NCBI RefSeq assembly: GCF_019704555.1
Contig: NZ_AP024745.1
Coordinates: 3,914,501-3,978,500 of the forward strand
Reading direction: 5' to 3'
DNA: 64,000 nt
Source: Actinoplanes sp. L3-i22
Lineage (GTDB): Bacteria > Actinomycetota > Actinomycetes > Mycobacteriales > Micromonosporaceae
In this document: positions 42,685 to 51,710 of the stretch, in pieces
Layout of the letters: the number at the start of each line of letters is the position of its first letter
How positions within the stretch are numbered: position 1 is the first letter of the stretch
Program-made: the position numbers and the translations under genes
The notes under the pieces: generated by a model
What the model was told of the DNA's origin: nothing
Seen by the model: only the letters and a program-made list of their open reading frames with translations
Databases searched by the model: none

Positions 42685-43688
42685 TGACACGCAAGATCGC
42701 CGAGGTGGCGTCGAAGGTCGGGGTCAGCGAGGCGACGGTCAGCCGGGTGCTCAACAGCAAGCCCGGCGTCTCGGCCGCCACCCGCCAGTCCGTGCTCACC
42801 GCCCTGGACGTGCTCGGCTACGAGCGGCCCACCAAGCTGCGCGGGGTCCGCGCGCGACTGGTCGGCATGGTGCTGCCCGAGCTGCAGAACCCGATCTTCC
42901 CGGCCCTCGCCGAGGCGGTCGGCGGCTCCCTGGTGCAGCTCGGCTTCACGCCGGTGATGTGCACCCGGACGGTCGGCGGGCTGACCGAGGCGGAGTACGC
43001 CACGATGCTCTTCGACCAGCAGGTCTCCGGTGTGGTGTTCTGCGGCGGGCTCACCGAGAAGGAGCACGAGCAGCTGATGCAGCGCGGCGTGCCGGTGGTG
43101 ATGCTCAACGCCGCGAACGCGTACCCGGGGTTCCCGCGGGTGTCCACCGACGACGTCGCGGCCGTGCAGATGGCCTACCGGCACCTGACCTCGCTGGGCC
43201 ACCGGCGGATCGGGCTGCTGGTCGGGCCGGAGGGCCACGAGCCCTCACACCGCAAGGTCGCCTCGATGCGCGCGGCCACCGCCCGCTCCGACGGGGCGGT
43301 CACCGGGCTGATCTCGCACGCGATGTTCTCGTTCGAGGGCGGTCACGCCGCCGCGACCGACCTGATCGAGGCCGGCGCGACCGGGCTGATCTGCGGCAGC
43401 GACGTGCTGGCGCTCGGCGCGACCCGGGCCGCGCGGCGGCTCGGCAAGCGCGTCCCGGACGACGTGTCGGTGGTCGGCTTCGACGACTCGGCGTTCATGA
43501 ACTACGCCGACCCGCCGCTGACCACGCTGCGGCAGCCGATCGAGTCGATGGCCCGGGCCGCGGTGACGCTGCTGGTCAACCAGATCGGCAGCCGGACCAC
43601 CGCGACCGGGCCGAAGGAGTTGCTGCACGAGCCGGAACTGGTCGTGCGGGGCTCGACCGGCCCGGCGCCGGTTGCGGAATCCGAGTAA
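42684..43688 (+). CDS. LacI-family transcriptional regulator
   Basis: A 334-residue regulator. ATG 42684 opens the helix-turn-helix directly (KIAEVASKVGVSEATVSRVLNSKPGVS), with the hinge helix TRQSVLTALDVLGYE after it. The remaining residues are the two-lobed sugar-binding domain, including GLICGSDVLALGA and VSVVGFDDSAF. It probably represses the divergent transporter operon and the downstream GH87 gene until an oligosaccharide binds. The effector is unknown; inducers from alpha-1,3-glucan are the natural guess. Leaderless initiation is likely. Confidence 0.92.
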   Translation: MTRKIAEVASKVGVSEATVSRVLNSKPGVSAATRQSVLTALDVLGYERPTKLRGVRARLVGMVLPELQNPIFPALAEAVGGSLVQLGFTPVMCTRTVGGLTEAEYATMLFDQQVSGVVFCGGLTEKEHEQLMQRGVPVVMLNAANAYPGFPRVSTDDVAAVQMAYRHLTSLGHRRIGLLVGPEGHEPSHRKVASMRAATARSDGAVTGLISHAMFSFEGGHAAATDLIEAGATGLICGSDVLALGATRAARRLGKRVPDDVSVVGFDDSAFMNYADPPLTTLRQPIESMARAAVTLLVNQIGSRTTATGPKELLHEPELVVRGSTGPAPVAESE

Positions 43689-43822
43689 GAACGCGAAATT
43701 TTCCGGTTCCCGCTTGCCGGGCTTCCTTGGCGGCGGCCACCCGCATCGAGGGCTTTCTCCAGCTCAGCAAGCCCGTCACGAACCTGCTGCTTTTCCGACA
43801 ATTGAAAGTCGCAGAAATTCTC

Positions 43823-43841
43823 CAAGATCGTCCAAATCTTG
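43823..43841. promoter_or_regulatory. Candidate operator before the GH87-like gene (CAAGAT/ATCTTG)
   Basis: CAAGAT at 43823-43828 and ATCTTG at 43836-43841 form a 6-bp inverted repeat with 7-bp spacer; TCTTGCAGG overlaps the right arm. The CTTGCA core is shared with the site in the LacI/transporter gap, so joint control by the LacI protein is possible. Confidence 0.4.
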
Positions 43842-43899
43842 CAGGCCGGAAGGGGTGCGGACTAGCGTCCCGGCGCAGTCCATCCCCTTTGGAGTCCAC

Positions 43900-46335
43900 A
43901 TGCGCAGACCTCCCGTCCTCCTCCTGGTCGCCGCACTCGTCACCGCGTTCACGGCGACCGTCCCCGCCGTTTCCGCACAGGCCGCCACCTCGGTGCTGGA
44001 AGCCGAGTCGGCCACCCTGTCCGGCGGCGCCCGGACCGAAACCGATCACACCGGATACACCGGAACCGGATTCGTCGGCGGTTACACCGACGGCAACAAG
44101 GGCGCCGCGGCCACCGCCTTCGCCGTGACCTCCGCGACCGCCGGCAGTGCGCCGCTCACCTTGCGGTTCGCCAACGGCACCGGTTCCCCCAAAACCCTTT
44201 CCCTGTACGTCAACGGAGTCCGCGCCCAGCAGTTCACCCTCGCCGTCACCGCGAACTGGGACAGCTGGGCGACCCAGGGCCTGACCGCGAGCCTCGCGGC
44301 GGGCGCCAACACCGTCACGATCAGGTTCGACGCCACCGACTCGGGCAACGTCAACCTGGACAGCCTCACGGCCGGCACCCCGGACACCGGTGGGACCGAC
44401 ACCGAGGCCGAGACCAGCTTCCACGCCGGCGGGCCGGTGGTCAGCACGGCGATCGCCGGGTACTCCGGGAGCGGCCACCTCACCGGGTTCACCGCCACCG
44501 GCGCCCGGGTCGTGTTCACCGCGAACCTGCCGTCGGCCGGCAGCCGGGCGACCACCCTGCGGTACGGCAACGGCAGCGGGGCCACCCGGACGTTGTCCGT
44601 TTATGCCAACGGGCTCAAGGCCGGGCAGATCAGCCTCCCGGCCGGCAGCGGCTGGCGGACGGTGAGCACCGCGCTGACGCTGCGGGCCGGGCTCAACACC
44701 ATCACCTACCAGCGCGACGCCGCCGACAGCGGGGACGTGGCGATCGACCGGATCGACGTGGCCGGCGGCCAGGCGCTCGCGGCCCGCGGGGCGACGCTGC
44801 CCTATACCGAGTACGAGGCGGAGAACGGGACCACGAACGGGACCGTGCTCGCGGCGGATCGGACCTACCAGACGATCGCCTCGGAATCGTCCGGGCGCCG
44901 GGCCGTCCAGTTGAGCGCGACCGGGTCGTACCTGCAAATGGTGTTGACCCGCCCGGCGAATGCGCTGACCGTGCGCTATTCGATTCCCGACAATGCCGCC
45001 GGGACCGGGATCGACGCCTCGCTGTCGCTCTACGCCAATGGCACGCAGGTCAAGGATCTGGCGCTGACCTCGCGGTACTCGTGGGTCTACGGGGACTATC
45101 CGTACACCAACAATCCGGCGAGCGGGAACGCGCACCGGTTCTACGACGAGGCCCGGGTCCTGATCGGGGACTGGCCGGCCGGGACCGTGCTGAAACTGCA
45201 GAAGGATTCCGGGGACACCGCCGCGTCGTACACCATTGATCTGATCGACGCCGAGCAGGCCGTGCCGGAGAGCATGCCGGCCGGATTCGTGGCCGCGTCC
45301 GGTTCCATCGCCGACTCGGTCACCGCGGCGAAAGCGGCCGGAAAGGGTTTGTGGATCCCGGCCGGGACCTATCCGATCACCGGGCGGATCAACGTCCAGG
45401 GCGTGACGATTCGCGGGGCCGGGCCGTGGTACACGACCCTGAGGGGAACCGGCGGGAAGGGCGGGTTCTTCGCGACCGGAAACGACGTGCGGATCAGTGA
45501 CCTGGCGATTTCCGGCGATTCTACGGTCCGGAACGACAGCGGGGACGACGCCGCCTTCGAGGGCAATTTCGGGACCGGGTCGATGCTGCAGAACGTGCTG
45601 GTCTTCCACTCGAAGGTCGGCCTGTGGGCGGACCACGGGACCGACGGTCTGTACGTGATCGGCGTGCGCATTCGCGACACGTACGCGGACGGGGTGAATC
45701 TGCACGGCAACGTGCGCAACACCCGCATCGACCAGTCGTCGGTCCGCAACACCGGCGACGACGCGCTGGCGATGTGGTCGGACGGCGCCGCGGTGACCGA
45801 TTCGGCGTTCACCTTCAACACCGTCCAGCTGCCGATGCTGGCGAACACCGCCGCGATCTACGGCGGCAGCGGCAACCGGATCGCCGACAACCTGCTCGCC
45901 GACACGGTCACCGCCTCGGCCGGGATCGCGGTCGGCACCCGCTTCAACCCGGTGCCGCTGTCCGGGACCACGGTGCTCGCCCGCAACACGCTGACCCGCA
46001 CCGGCGGCTACGAGCCGAACTGGGCGAGCCGGCTGGGCGCCCTGTGGATCTATGCCGACACGGCGGACATCACCACGCCGATCCAGGTCACGGACACCAC
46101 GATCGCCGACAGCACGTACCAGGGCGTGCTGCTGAGCTGGGGCCGGACGATCACCGGCGTGACGTTCGACCGGGTCACGATCGCGGGCGCCGGCACGTAC
46201 GGCATCGCCGTCGACAACGTCTCCGGCAGTGCCGCCCTCGCGAACACCGCGGTGACCGGCGCGGCCGCGGGCGGCCTGGACAACCCCGGCACCGCGTTCA
46301 CCATCGTCCGAGGTCCCGGCAACTCGGGCTTCTGA
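43900..46335 (+). CDS. Secreted GH87-like alpha-1,3-glucanase with two CBM domains
   Basis: An 811-residue secreted enzyme. ATG 43900 has GGAG 5 nt upstream and opens a signal peptide of about 29 residues (ending VSAQAA). Two CBM6/35-like beta-sandwich domains follow, each with EAE..T...G and YANG..-type cores (about 30-160 and 170-290). A right-handed parallel beta-helix occupies the C-terminal half, with RNTGDDALAMWSDG. Known GH87 mutanases use an Asp pair in this position, and a third Asp may lie in TYADGVNLHG. The likely role is endo-cleavage of fungal or bacterial alpha-1,3-glucan. The adjacent LacI, ABC and GH13 genes fit import of the resulting oligosaccharides. Confidence 0.8.
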   Translation: MRRPPVLLLVAALVTAFTATVPAVSAQAATSVLEAESATLSGGARTETDHTGYTGTGFVGGYTDGNKGAAATAFAVTSATAGSAPLTLRFANGTGSPKTLSLYVNGVRAQQFTLAVTANWDSWATQGLTASLAAGANTVTIRFDATDSGNVNLDSLTAGTPDTGGTDTEAETSFHAGGPVVSTAIAGYSGSGHLTGFTATGARVVFTANLPSAGSRATTLRYGNGSGATRTLSVYANGLKAGQISLPAGSGWRTVSTALTLRAGLNTITYQRDAADSGDVAIDRIDVAGGQALAARGATLPYTEYEAENGTTNGTVLAADRTYQTIASESSGRRAVQLSATGSYLQMVLTRPANALTVRYSIPDNAAGTGIDASLSLYANGTQVKDLALTSRYSWVYGDYPYTNNPASGNAHRFYDEARVLIGDWPAGTVLKLQKDSGDTAASYTIDLIDAEQAVPESMPAGFVAASGSIADSVTAAKAAGKGLWIPAGTYPITGRINVQGVTIRGAGPWYTTLRGTGGKGGFFATGNDVRISDLAISGDSTVRNDSGDDAAFEGNFGTGSMLQNVLVFHSKVGLWADHGTDGLYVIGVRIRDTYADGVNLHGNVRNTRIDQSSVRNTGDDALAMWSDGAAVTDSAFTFNTVQLPMLANTAAIYGGSGNRIADNLLADTVTASAGIAVGTRFNPVPLSGTTVLARNTLTRTGGYEPNWASRLGALWIYADTADITTPIQVTDTTIADSTYQGVLLSWGRTITGVTFDRVTIAGAGTYGIAVDNVSGSAALANTAVTGAAAGGLDNPGTAFTIVRGPGNSGF

Positions 46336-46350
46336 TCGCCTTGACTTCGT

Positions 46351-46365
46351 TGGAATGTCGTTCCA
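46351..46365. promoter_or_regulatory. Palindromic operator TGGAATGTCGTTCCA
   Basis: A 15-bp palindrome with TGGAA/TTCCA arms; TTGACT at 46341-46346 is a plausible -35 just before it and CATCCT at 46364-46369 a weak -10. It pairs with the second copy at 46375. TetR-type operators often look like this. Confidence 0.6.
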
Positions 46366-46374
46366 TCCTTGGAC

Positions 46375-46389
46375 TGGAACGGCATTCCA
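46375..46389. promoter_or_regulatory. Palindromic operator TGGAACGGCATTCCA (second copy)
   Basis: A second TGGAA..TTCCA palindrome, 24 bp centre-to-centre from the first and 17 bp before the FAD monooxygenase start. The tandem sites would cover the transcription start. Confidence 0.6.
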
Positions 46390-46406
46390 ACGTGGGAGGT
46401 AGTGCC

Positions 46407-47525
46407 ATGATCACGATCATCGGAGCCGGGCTCGGCGGGCTCACCCTGGCCCGGGTGCTGCACGTGCACGGCATCGCGGCCACCGTCTACGAGGCCGACG
46501 CCTCCGCGCGGGCTCGCACGCAGGGCGGCCAGCTCGACATCCACGAGCACAACGGCCAGGTCGCGCTGCGCGACGCCGGGCTGTTCGACGAGTTCCGCGC
46601 GCTGATCCACGCGGGCGCCGAGGCCACCCGGGTGCTCGCCCCGGACGGGACGGTCCTGCTCGACCAGCCCGACGACGGCACCGGCCACCGGCCCGAGGTG
46701 CTGCGCGGCGACCTGCGGCAACTGCTGCTCGACGCGCTCCCGGCCGGCACGGTCCGGTGGGGCCACAAGGTGACCGCGGTCCGGCCGCTGGGCGACGGGC
46801 GGCACGAGGTGACCTTCGCCGGCGGTGCCACGGTGACCGCCGACCTGCTGGTCGGGGCGGACGGCGCCTGGTCCCGGGTCCGGCCGCTGGTCTCCGCGGC
46901 CACGCCGGAGTACTACGGGACGTCTTTTATCGAGACCTATCTGTACGACGTGGACCGGCGGCACCCGGCGACGGCGGCGGCGGTCGGCGCCGGCGGGATG
47001 GCCGCGCCCGTTCCCGGCAAGGGGATCCAGGCGCACCGGGAGGCCGGCGCGGTGCTGCACACCTACGTGGCGCTGACCCGCCCGCTGGACTGGTTCACCG
47101 ATATCACCACCGAGCGGGTCGCCGCCGAGTTCACCGGCTGGGCGCCGGAGCTGACCGCGCTGATCACCGGCGGGGAGACCGCGCCGGTGGTGCGGGCCCT
47201 GCACACGCTGCCGATCGGGCACTGCTGGCCGCGCGTGCCCGGGGTGACCCTGCTCGGCGACGCCGCGCACCTGTCACCGCCGAACGGCGAGGGCGCCAAC
47301 CTCGCCATGCTCGACGGGGCCGAGCTGGGCCGGGCGCTCGCCGCGCACCCCGGTGACGTGGAGGCGGCGCTCACGGCGTACGAGAAGGAATTGTTCGTCC
47401 GCAGTGCCGAGGAGAGCGCCGAGGCGGTGCGGGACTTCGAGGTCTGCTTCGGCGCCGGCACCCCGGCGAGCCTGCTCACCCTGTTCAGCTCGGCGACGGC
47501 AGCGGACCCCGGTCCACGAAGCTGA
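46407..47525 (+). CDS. FAD-dependent monooxygenase (TetX/PHBH type)
   Basis: A 372-residue flavoprotein. ATG 46407 follows GGGAGG. The FAD motif is MITIIGAGLGGLTLARVL; LLVGADGAWSRVRPL contains the DG motif that binds both FAD and NAD(P)H; VTLLGDAAHLSPPNGEGANLAM is the GD motif. This matches single-component aromatic or TetX-like hydroxylases, which inactivate tetracyclines or hydroxylate polyphenols. The two palindromes upstream show it is specifically regulated, but no regulator gene lies next to it. The end overlaps the convergent kinase gene by 41 bp. The substrate is unknown. Confidence 0.88.
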   Translation: MITIIGAGLGGLTLARVLHVHGIAATVYEADASARARTQGGQLDIHEHNGQVALRDAGLFDEFRALIHAGAEATRVLAPDGTVLLDQPDDGTGHRPEVLRGDLRQLLLDALPAGTVRWGHKVTAVRPLGDGRHEVTFAGGATVTADLLVGADGAWSRVRPLVSAATPEYYGTSFIETYLYDVDRRHPATAAAVGAGGMAAPVPGKGIQAHREAGAVLHTYVALTRPLDWFTDITTERVAAEFTGWAPELTALITGGETAPVVRALHTLPIGHCWPRVPGVTLLGDAAHLSPPNGEGANLAMLDGAELGRALAAHPGDVEAALTAYEKELFVRSAEESAEAVRDFEVCFGAGTPASLLTLFSSATAADPGPRS

Positions 47526-49050
47526 AGCTGCCCAGGGGTGCGGCGTCGCCGAGCTCCTGGACATACAGGATCTTGTCGTCGACGCTCCACTGCACGGCCC
47601 CGTAGGCGTCGCTGTAGAGCCCGTACGTCGGGCGCTTCTTGTCGTCGAACTCTCCGGTGGGCACCAGCGAGAAGACCGTCGCCTTGGTGTTGACGCACTC
47701 CGCCGCGACCAGTCGCGCCAGGTCCTGGTCCTGGGGGATCTTCACGCCGAGGCACACCTCGCGCCCCGGGGCCGGGTCGTAGAGCGCGCGGATCAGGAAG
47801 TCGACACCCAGCGGCACCAGGGCGAACTCGGACCGGGCGCCGGTGCCGTCGCCGCCGATGACCTCGCTGTAGTGCTGCTCCAGGGCCAGGTCGCGGTCGG
47901 CCTCGACGATGTGGATCAGGGTCTTGTGGGTGCCGCGCATGATCGCCGACTGCTTCTGGGCGGCGGTGAGCGCGGCGGCCGCCGAGGCCGCCGGCGACGC
48001 CGGCCCCGCGGAGGCGGCCACGGAGGGCCCGGGCCCGCGGCTGATGCTGACGTTGACGTCGGTCGGGGGAGCCTCGGCCAGGTAGTGCGCGGTGAGCACC
48101 CCGGCCCCGGCCAGCAGCACGGTGCCGGCCGCGGTGACCGCCAGCAGCCGGGACCGCCGCCGCGGCGCCGGCGCCGGCGCGGGCACCAGTTCGGTGTCCG
48201 CCTCGACCGGGCGCACCGCGAGCGCCGGCGACTGCCCGCCGGCCAGCAGCAGGTCGAGCAGCTCCCGCGCGGTCGGCCGCCGCGCCGGCTCCTTGTCCAG
48301 GGAGCGCTCGACCAGCCCGCGCAACGAGTCCGGCAGCCCGGACAGGTCCGGCGGCTGGGTCAGGATGCGCACCGCGGTGGCGGCCGCGGAGTCGGCGGCG
48401 AACGGCGTCTTCCCGTTGGCCGCGAACGCGACCACGGCACCCCACGCGAAGATGTCCGCGGCCGAGGTCACCGGCCGCCCGTCCGCCGGGTCGAAGCGCT
48501 CCGGCGCCATGTAGGCCACCGTGCCGACCATCTGATCGGTACGGGTGTGCTGGCTGGTCGCCTCGAACGCGCGGGCGATCCCGAAGTCGATCACCTTGAT
48601 GCCGCCCCGGGCGAACAGCACGTTGCCCGGCTTGAGATCGCGGTGGATCACCCCGGCGCCGTGGATCGCGGTCAGCGCGGTCGCGATCCCGACCGCCACG
48701 CTGTGCAGCGCCGCCCCGGACAGCGGGCCGGTGTCGCGCACCTCCGCGGCCAGGCTCGGGCCGTCGACGAACTCGACCACCAGGTACGGCGGCTCGTGCT
48801 CCGGATCGGCGTCGAGCACCTCGGCGGTGGAGAACGGCGGCACCTGCTTGGCCCGGTTCACCTCGCTGCGGAAGCGGGCCCGGAACTCCGGCTCGTGCGC
48901 GAACTCGGGCCGGACCATCTTGATCGCGACGAGCCGGCCGTCCGGGTCGCGGCCCTGGAAGACCGTGCCCATGCCGCCCTCGCCGAGACGGCCGACCAGC
49001 TCGTAGCGGCCCAGCCGGGTCGCGTCGTTCGGGCGCAGCGGCATGCTCAT
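47485..49050 (-). CDS. Transmembrane Ser/Thr kinase with extracytoplasmic domain
   Basis: A 521-residue kinase; ATG 49050 is preceded by GGGAGAA at some distance (ATG 49044 is an alternative). Residues about 14-265 hold the kinase: GEGGMGTVFQG, VAIKMV, HRDLKPGNVLF, VIDFG and an APERF after the activation loop. A membrane helix (LLAVTAAGTVLLAGAGVLTAHYL, about 310-332) separates it from an external part of about 180 residues. That region has no PASTA repeats but a folded-looking domain (about 375-521, TLIHIVEADRDLALEQHYSEVI, SVDDKILYVQELG) with two cysteines (in EVCLGV and AECVNT). It could sense an extracellular ligand. Targets are unknown. Confidence 0.88.
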   Translation of the reverse strand: MSMPLRPNDATRLGRYELVGRLGEGGMGTVFQGRDPDGRLVAIKMVRPEFAHEPEFRARFRSEVNRAKQVPPFSTAEVLDADPEHEPPYLVVEFVDGPSLAAEVRDTGPLSGAALHSVAVGIATALTAIHGAGVIHRDLKPGNVLFARGGIKVIDFGIARAFEATSQHTRTDQMVGTVAYMAPERFDPADGRPVTSAADIFAWGAVVAFAANGKTPFAADSAAATAVRILTQPPDLSGLPDSLRGLVERSLDKEPARRPTARELLDLLLAGGQSPALAVRPVEADTELVPAPAPAPRRRSRLLAVTAAGTVLLAGAGVLTAHYLAEAPPTDVNVSISRGPGPSVAASAGPASPAASAAAALTAAQKQSAIMRGTHKTLIHIVEADRDLALEQHYSEVIGGDGTGARSEFALVPLGVDFLIRALYDPAPGREVCLGVKIPQDQDLARLVAAECVNTKATVFSLVPTGEFDDKKRPTYGLYSDAYGAVQWSVDDKILYVQELGDAAPLGSFSFVDRGPLPSPS

Positions 49051-49133
49051 GTCGACTTCGTTCTCCCTCTGTCGGCATCGATCACCGCGATCCGGAAGTT
49101 TACCCATGCCGATCGAGCGGACTGCTCAAGACC

Positions 49134-50747
49134 GTGCCTCCCTGGACGATGAGCCCGGACATGGACCCGAGGACCCTGAACGTGGAGCTGACCGCGCTCG
49201 AGGAGCAACCGAGGTACGGCATGGACCTGGACGAGTGGTTCACCAGGGCGGCCGGCATCGAGGCGGCGGCCGCCGCGATCGGGGCCACCGATCTGGAGCT
49301 GCGGGCCCGGCTGCTGCGGGCCGACCTGGTCGGGCGGCGCGGCGACGTGATCACCAGCGGGCAGATCTGCCGCTCGGTGAACGCGTGGGCCGCCGACCAC
49401 GGGCACCATCTGCTGCTGGCGCTCAGTCACCTGCGGTTGTCGCCGTACTTCGGCCAGCTCGGCGACTATCCGACCGCGCTGGAGCACGCGCTGGAGGCGA
49501 TCCGGGCGCTCGCCGAGATGGGCGACTCGGCGTCGGCGTACCTGCGCTGGCGTTGCGTGATGGCGCTCGCCGACGCCCTGGCCGACGTGGAGGACATCGC
49601 CGCCGCGCGGCAGCGCTACGCCGAGGCGGAGCGTCTGTCGGCGACCCTCGGGGACGTGCGGGCGCGGATCCGGGTCTTCAACAATCTGGCGTACACCGAG
49701 CACGACGTCGGTGACAGCGAGAAGGCCGAGCACGCGGTCGAGCGGATCCTGCGGCTCGCCGCCGAGCACGAGCTGACCCTCGACTACAACACCCTCGACA
49801 CGGTGGCGACCGTGCAGCTGGCCGCGGGCCGGTTCCAGGACGCGATCACCACGCTGCTGCCGGCGCTCGACGACGAGTACGCGATCGCCTACGAGGAGGT
49901 CGGCTCCCGCGCGCAGAGCCTGGTCACCCTCTCCGAGGTGCACCGGCGGGCCGGGAACCTGGCCGGCGCGCAGGACGCCGTCGACCGCTGCCGCCTGCTC
50001 TGCGAGGACCGCCGGCTCTCCGGGGTCGCGGTCGACGTGCGGCGCGAGCAGGCCGAGATCTGGGCGGACGCCGGTCGCCTGGCCGAGGCGCTCACCGAGT
50101 ACAAGGCGTTCCACGCCGCGGCCATGGCGCTGACCTCCAGCGAGCGCGACGCACGGGCGAAGACCCTGCATGCGATGTACGAGGCGGACGAGGCCCGCCG
50201 AGCCGGCGCCCGCGCCCAGGAGCTGTCCCTGCGCGACCCGCTGACCGGCCTGTTCAACCGCCGCTTCGTCGACGTGGAGCTGCCGGTCCTGCTCGGTCAG
50301 GCGGAGGAGGCGCACGCCCCGCTGTCGATCGCGCTGATCGACCTCGACCACTTCAAGCGGGTCAACGACACCTGCTCGCACGAGGTCGGCGACCAGGTGC
50401 TGCGGGCGATCGCGGAAATGATCACCGACGCGGCGGCGGCCGGCCGGGACGCGTTCGCGGCCCGCCTGGGCGGCGAGGAGTTCCTGCTGGTCCTGCCGGG
50501 CGCCGGCCCGGACGCGGCGTTCGCCTGGGCGGAGCGGCTGCGGCTGGCGATCCGCGGGCACGACTGGCGGCCGACGACCGGGACGCTGCCGGTGACCGCC
50601 AGCATCGGCGTGGCCTCCTGGGCGGCGGACTGCCGCACCCAGGAGGCGCTGCTCAGGCGCGCGGACACACATCTGTACGCGGCCAAGGAGGGCGGCCGCG
50701 ACCAGACCTCGGACGGGCCGTTCCGACTGTTGAAACAGGCTTCCTGA
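49134..50747 (+). CDS. Diguanylate cyclase with N-terminal TPR-like domain
   Basis: A 537-residue signalling enzyme. Residues about 20-350 are helical TPR-like repeats (ADALADVEDIAAARQRYAEAERL, EVHRRAGNLAGAQDAVDRC), a protein-binding sensor region. The GGDEF domain follows from DPLTGLFNRRF with the active-site loop LGGEEFLLVL, so catalytic residues are intact. A canonical RxxD product-inhibition site upstream of the loop is not evident. The enzyme would make c-di-GMP, which in actinomycetes controls development. The start is uncertain (GTG 49134; ATG 49149 is also in frame). It is divergent from the sensor kinase at 47485. Confidence 0.88.
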   Translation: MPPWTMSPDMDPRTLNVELTALEEQPRYGMDLDEWFTRAAGIEAAAAAIGATDLELRARLLRADLVGRRGDVITSGQICRSVNAWAADHGHHLLLALSHLRLSPYFGQLGDYPTALEHALEAIRALAEMGDSASAYLRWRCVMALADALADVEDIAAARQRYAEAERLSATLGDVRARIRVFNNLAYTEHDVGDSEKAEHAVERILRLAAEHELTLDYNTLDTVATVQLAAGRFQDAITTLLPALDDEYAIAYEEVGSRAQSLVTLSEVHRRAGNLAGAQDAVDRCRLLCEDRRLSGVAVDVRREQAEIWADAGRLAEALTEYKAFHAAAMALTSSERDARAKTLHAMYEADEARRAGARAQELSLRDPLTGLFNRRFVDVELPVLLGQAEEAHAPLSIALIDLDHFKRVNDTCSHEVGDQVLRAIAEMITDAAAAGRDAFAARLGGEEFLLVLPGAGPDAAFAWAERLRLAIRGHDWRPTTGTLPVTASIGVASWAADCRTQEALLRRADTHLYAAKEGGRDQTSDGPFRLLKQAS

Positions 50748-50756
50748 GTCCGGCAC

Positions 50757-51710
50757 CTATCCCATGGTCAGCACGATCCGGCCGTGCGCCAGACCCGCGG
50801 CCTGCCGCTCCCAGGCCGCGGTGACCTGCTCGAACGGCACGACCTCGTGATCGACGGTCAGCCGGCCGGCCGCGGCGTGCCGGGCGATCCCGGTCAGCAG
50901 CTCCGCGCGCTCGGCCGCCGACAGCGAGTTGTTGGTGTAGCCGATGATCCGCAACGATCCGCCGCGCAGCGTGGCCGAGTCGATCGGCGCGGTCGCGCCC
51001 GCCGACGAGCCGAGGTTGACCAGGCGTCCGCCGGGGCGCAGCACTCGCAGGGCAGTCGCCGCCGGCGCCCCGAAGATCGGGTCGAGGATCAGGTCGACCG
51101 GCCCGTCCGCGGCCGCGCGCAGGCGCTGCTCGAACCCGTCGGGCAGCAGCGGCACGATCGCGTCCGCGCCGAGTTCGGCCGCTCTGGCCAGCGATTCCGC
51201 GCCCCGGGCGACGGCGATCACCCGCCGGGCGCCGCCGAGCCGGGCCAACTGCACGGCGGCCTGGCCGACCACGCCGCCGGCGCCGAGCACGACGACGTGC
51301 TCGCCCGCGGCGAGATCACCCGCCCGGTACAGGGCCGCCTGCGCGGCCATGGCCGACAACCCCAGAGCAGAGATCAATTCCAGGGGTACGTCGTCAGGCA
51401 GGCGCACCACGTCGGCCGCCGGAACCGTCACGACCGTCGCCATGCTCCCGTCGCCCGGCCGCATCCCGGCCGGCGTCGCGAACCACACCGGCGACCCGTC
51501 GGCCAGTCGCCCCACGCCCTGCACACCCGGCACGTACGGGGTCACCGGCGTACCGAAATAGCTTTTTCCCGAAGCGCAGAGCAGGTCGAGCGGGGTGATC
51601 GGGACGGCCGCGACGGCGACCGTCAGGTCGTCGTCGCCCGGCACCGGAGCCGGTCGCTGGGCGAGCACCGGCGCCGTGCCGCACATGGTCAGGACCGCCG
51701 CGGTGATCAT
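50757..51710 (-). CDS. Medium-chain dehydrogenase/quinone oxidoreductase
   Basis: A 317-residue MDR enzyme. The NAD(P)H-binding motif is VVLGAGGVVGQAAVQLARLGG. The zinc-ligand Cys/His pattern of alcohol dehydrogenases is absent, so a quinone-oxidoreductase or enoyl reductase-like activity is more likely. The start ATG overlaps the stop of the LigA-like gene by ATGA. It is the last gene of the five-gene operon and probably oxidises or reduces a ring-cleavage intermediate; which one is inference. Confidence 0.8.
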   Translation of the reverse strand: MITAAVLTMCGTAPVLAQRPAPVPGDDDLTVAVAAVPITPLDLLCASGKSYFGTPVTPYVPGVQGVGRLADGSPVWFATPAGMRPGDGSMATVVTVPAADVVRLPDDVPLELISALGLSAMAAQAALYRAGDLAAGEHVVVLGAGGVVGQAAVQLARLGGARRVIAVARGAESLARAAELGADAIVPLLPDGFEQRLRAAADGPVDLILDPIFGAPAATALRVLRPGGRLVNLGSSAGATAPIDSATLRGGSLRIIGYTNNSLSAAERAELLTGIARHAAAGRLTVDHEVVPFEQVTAAWERQAAGLAHGRIVLTMG

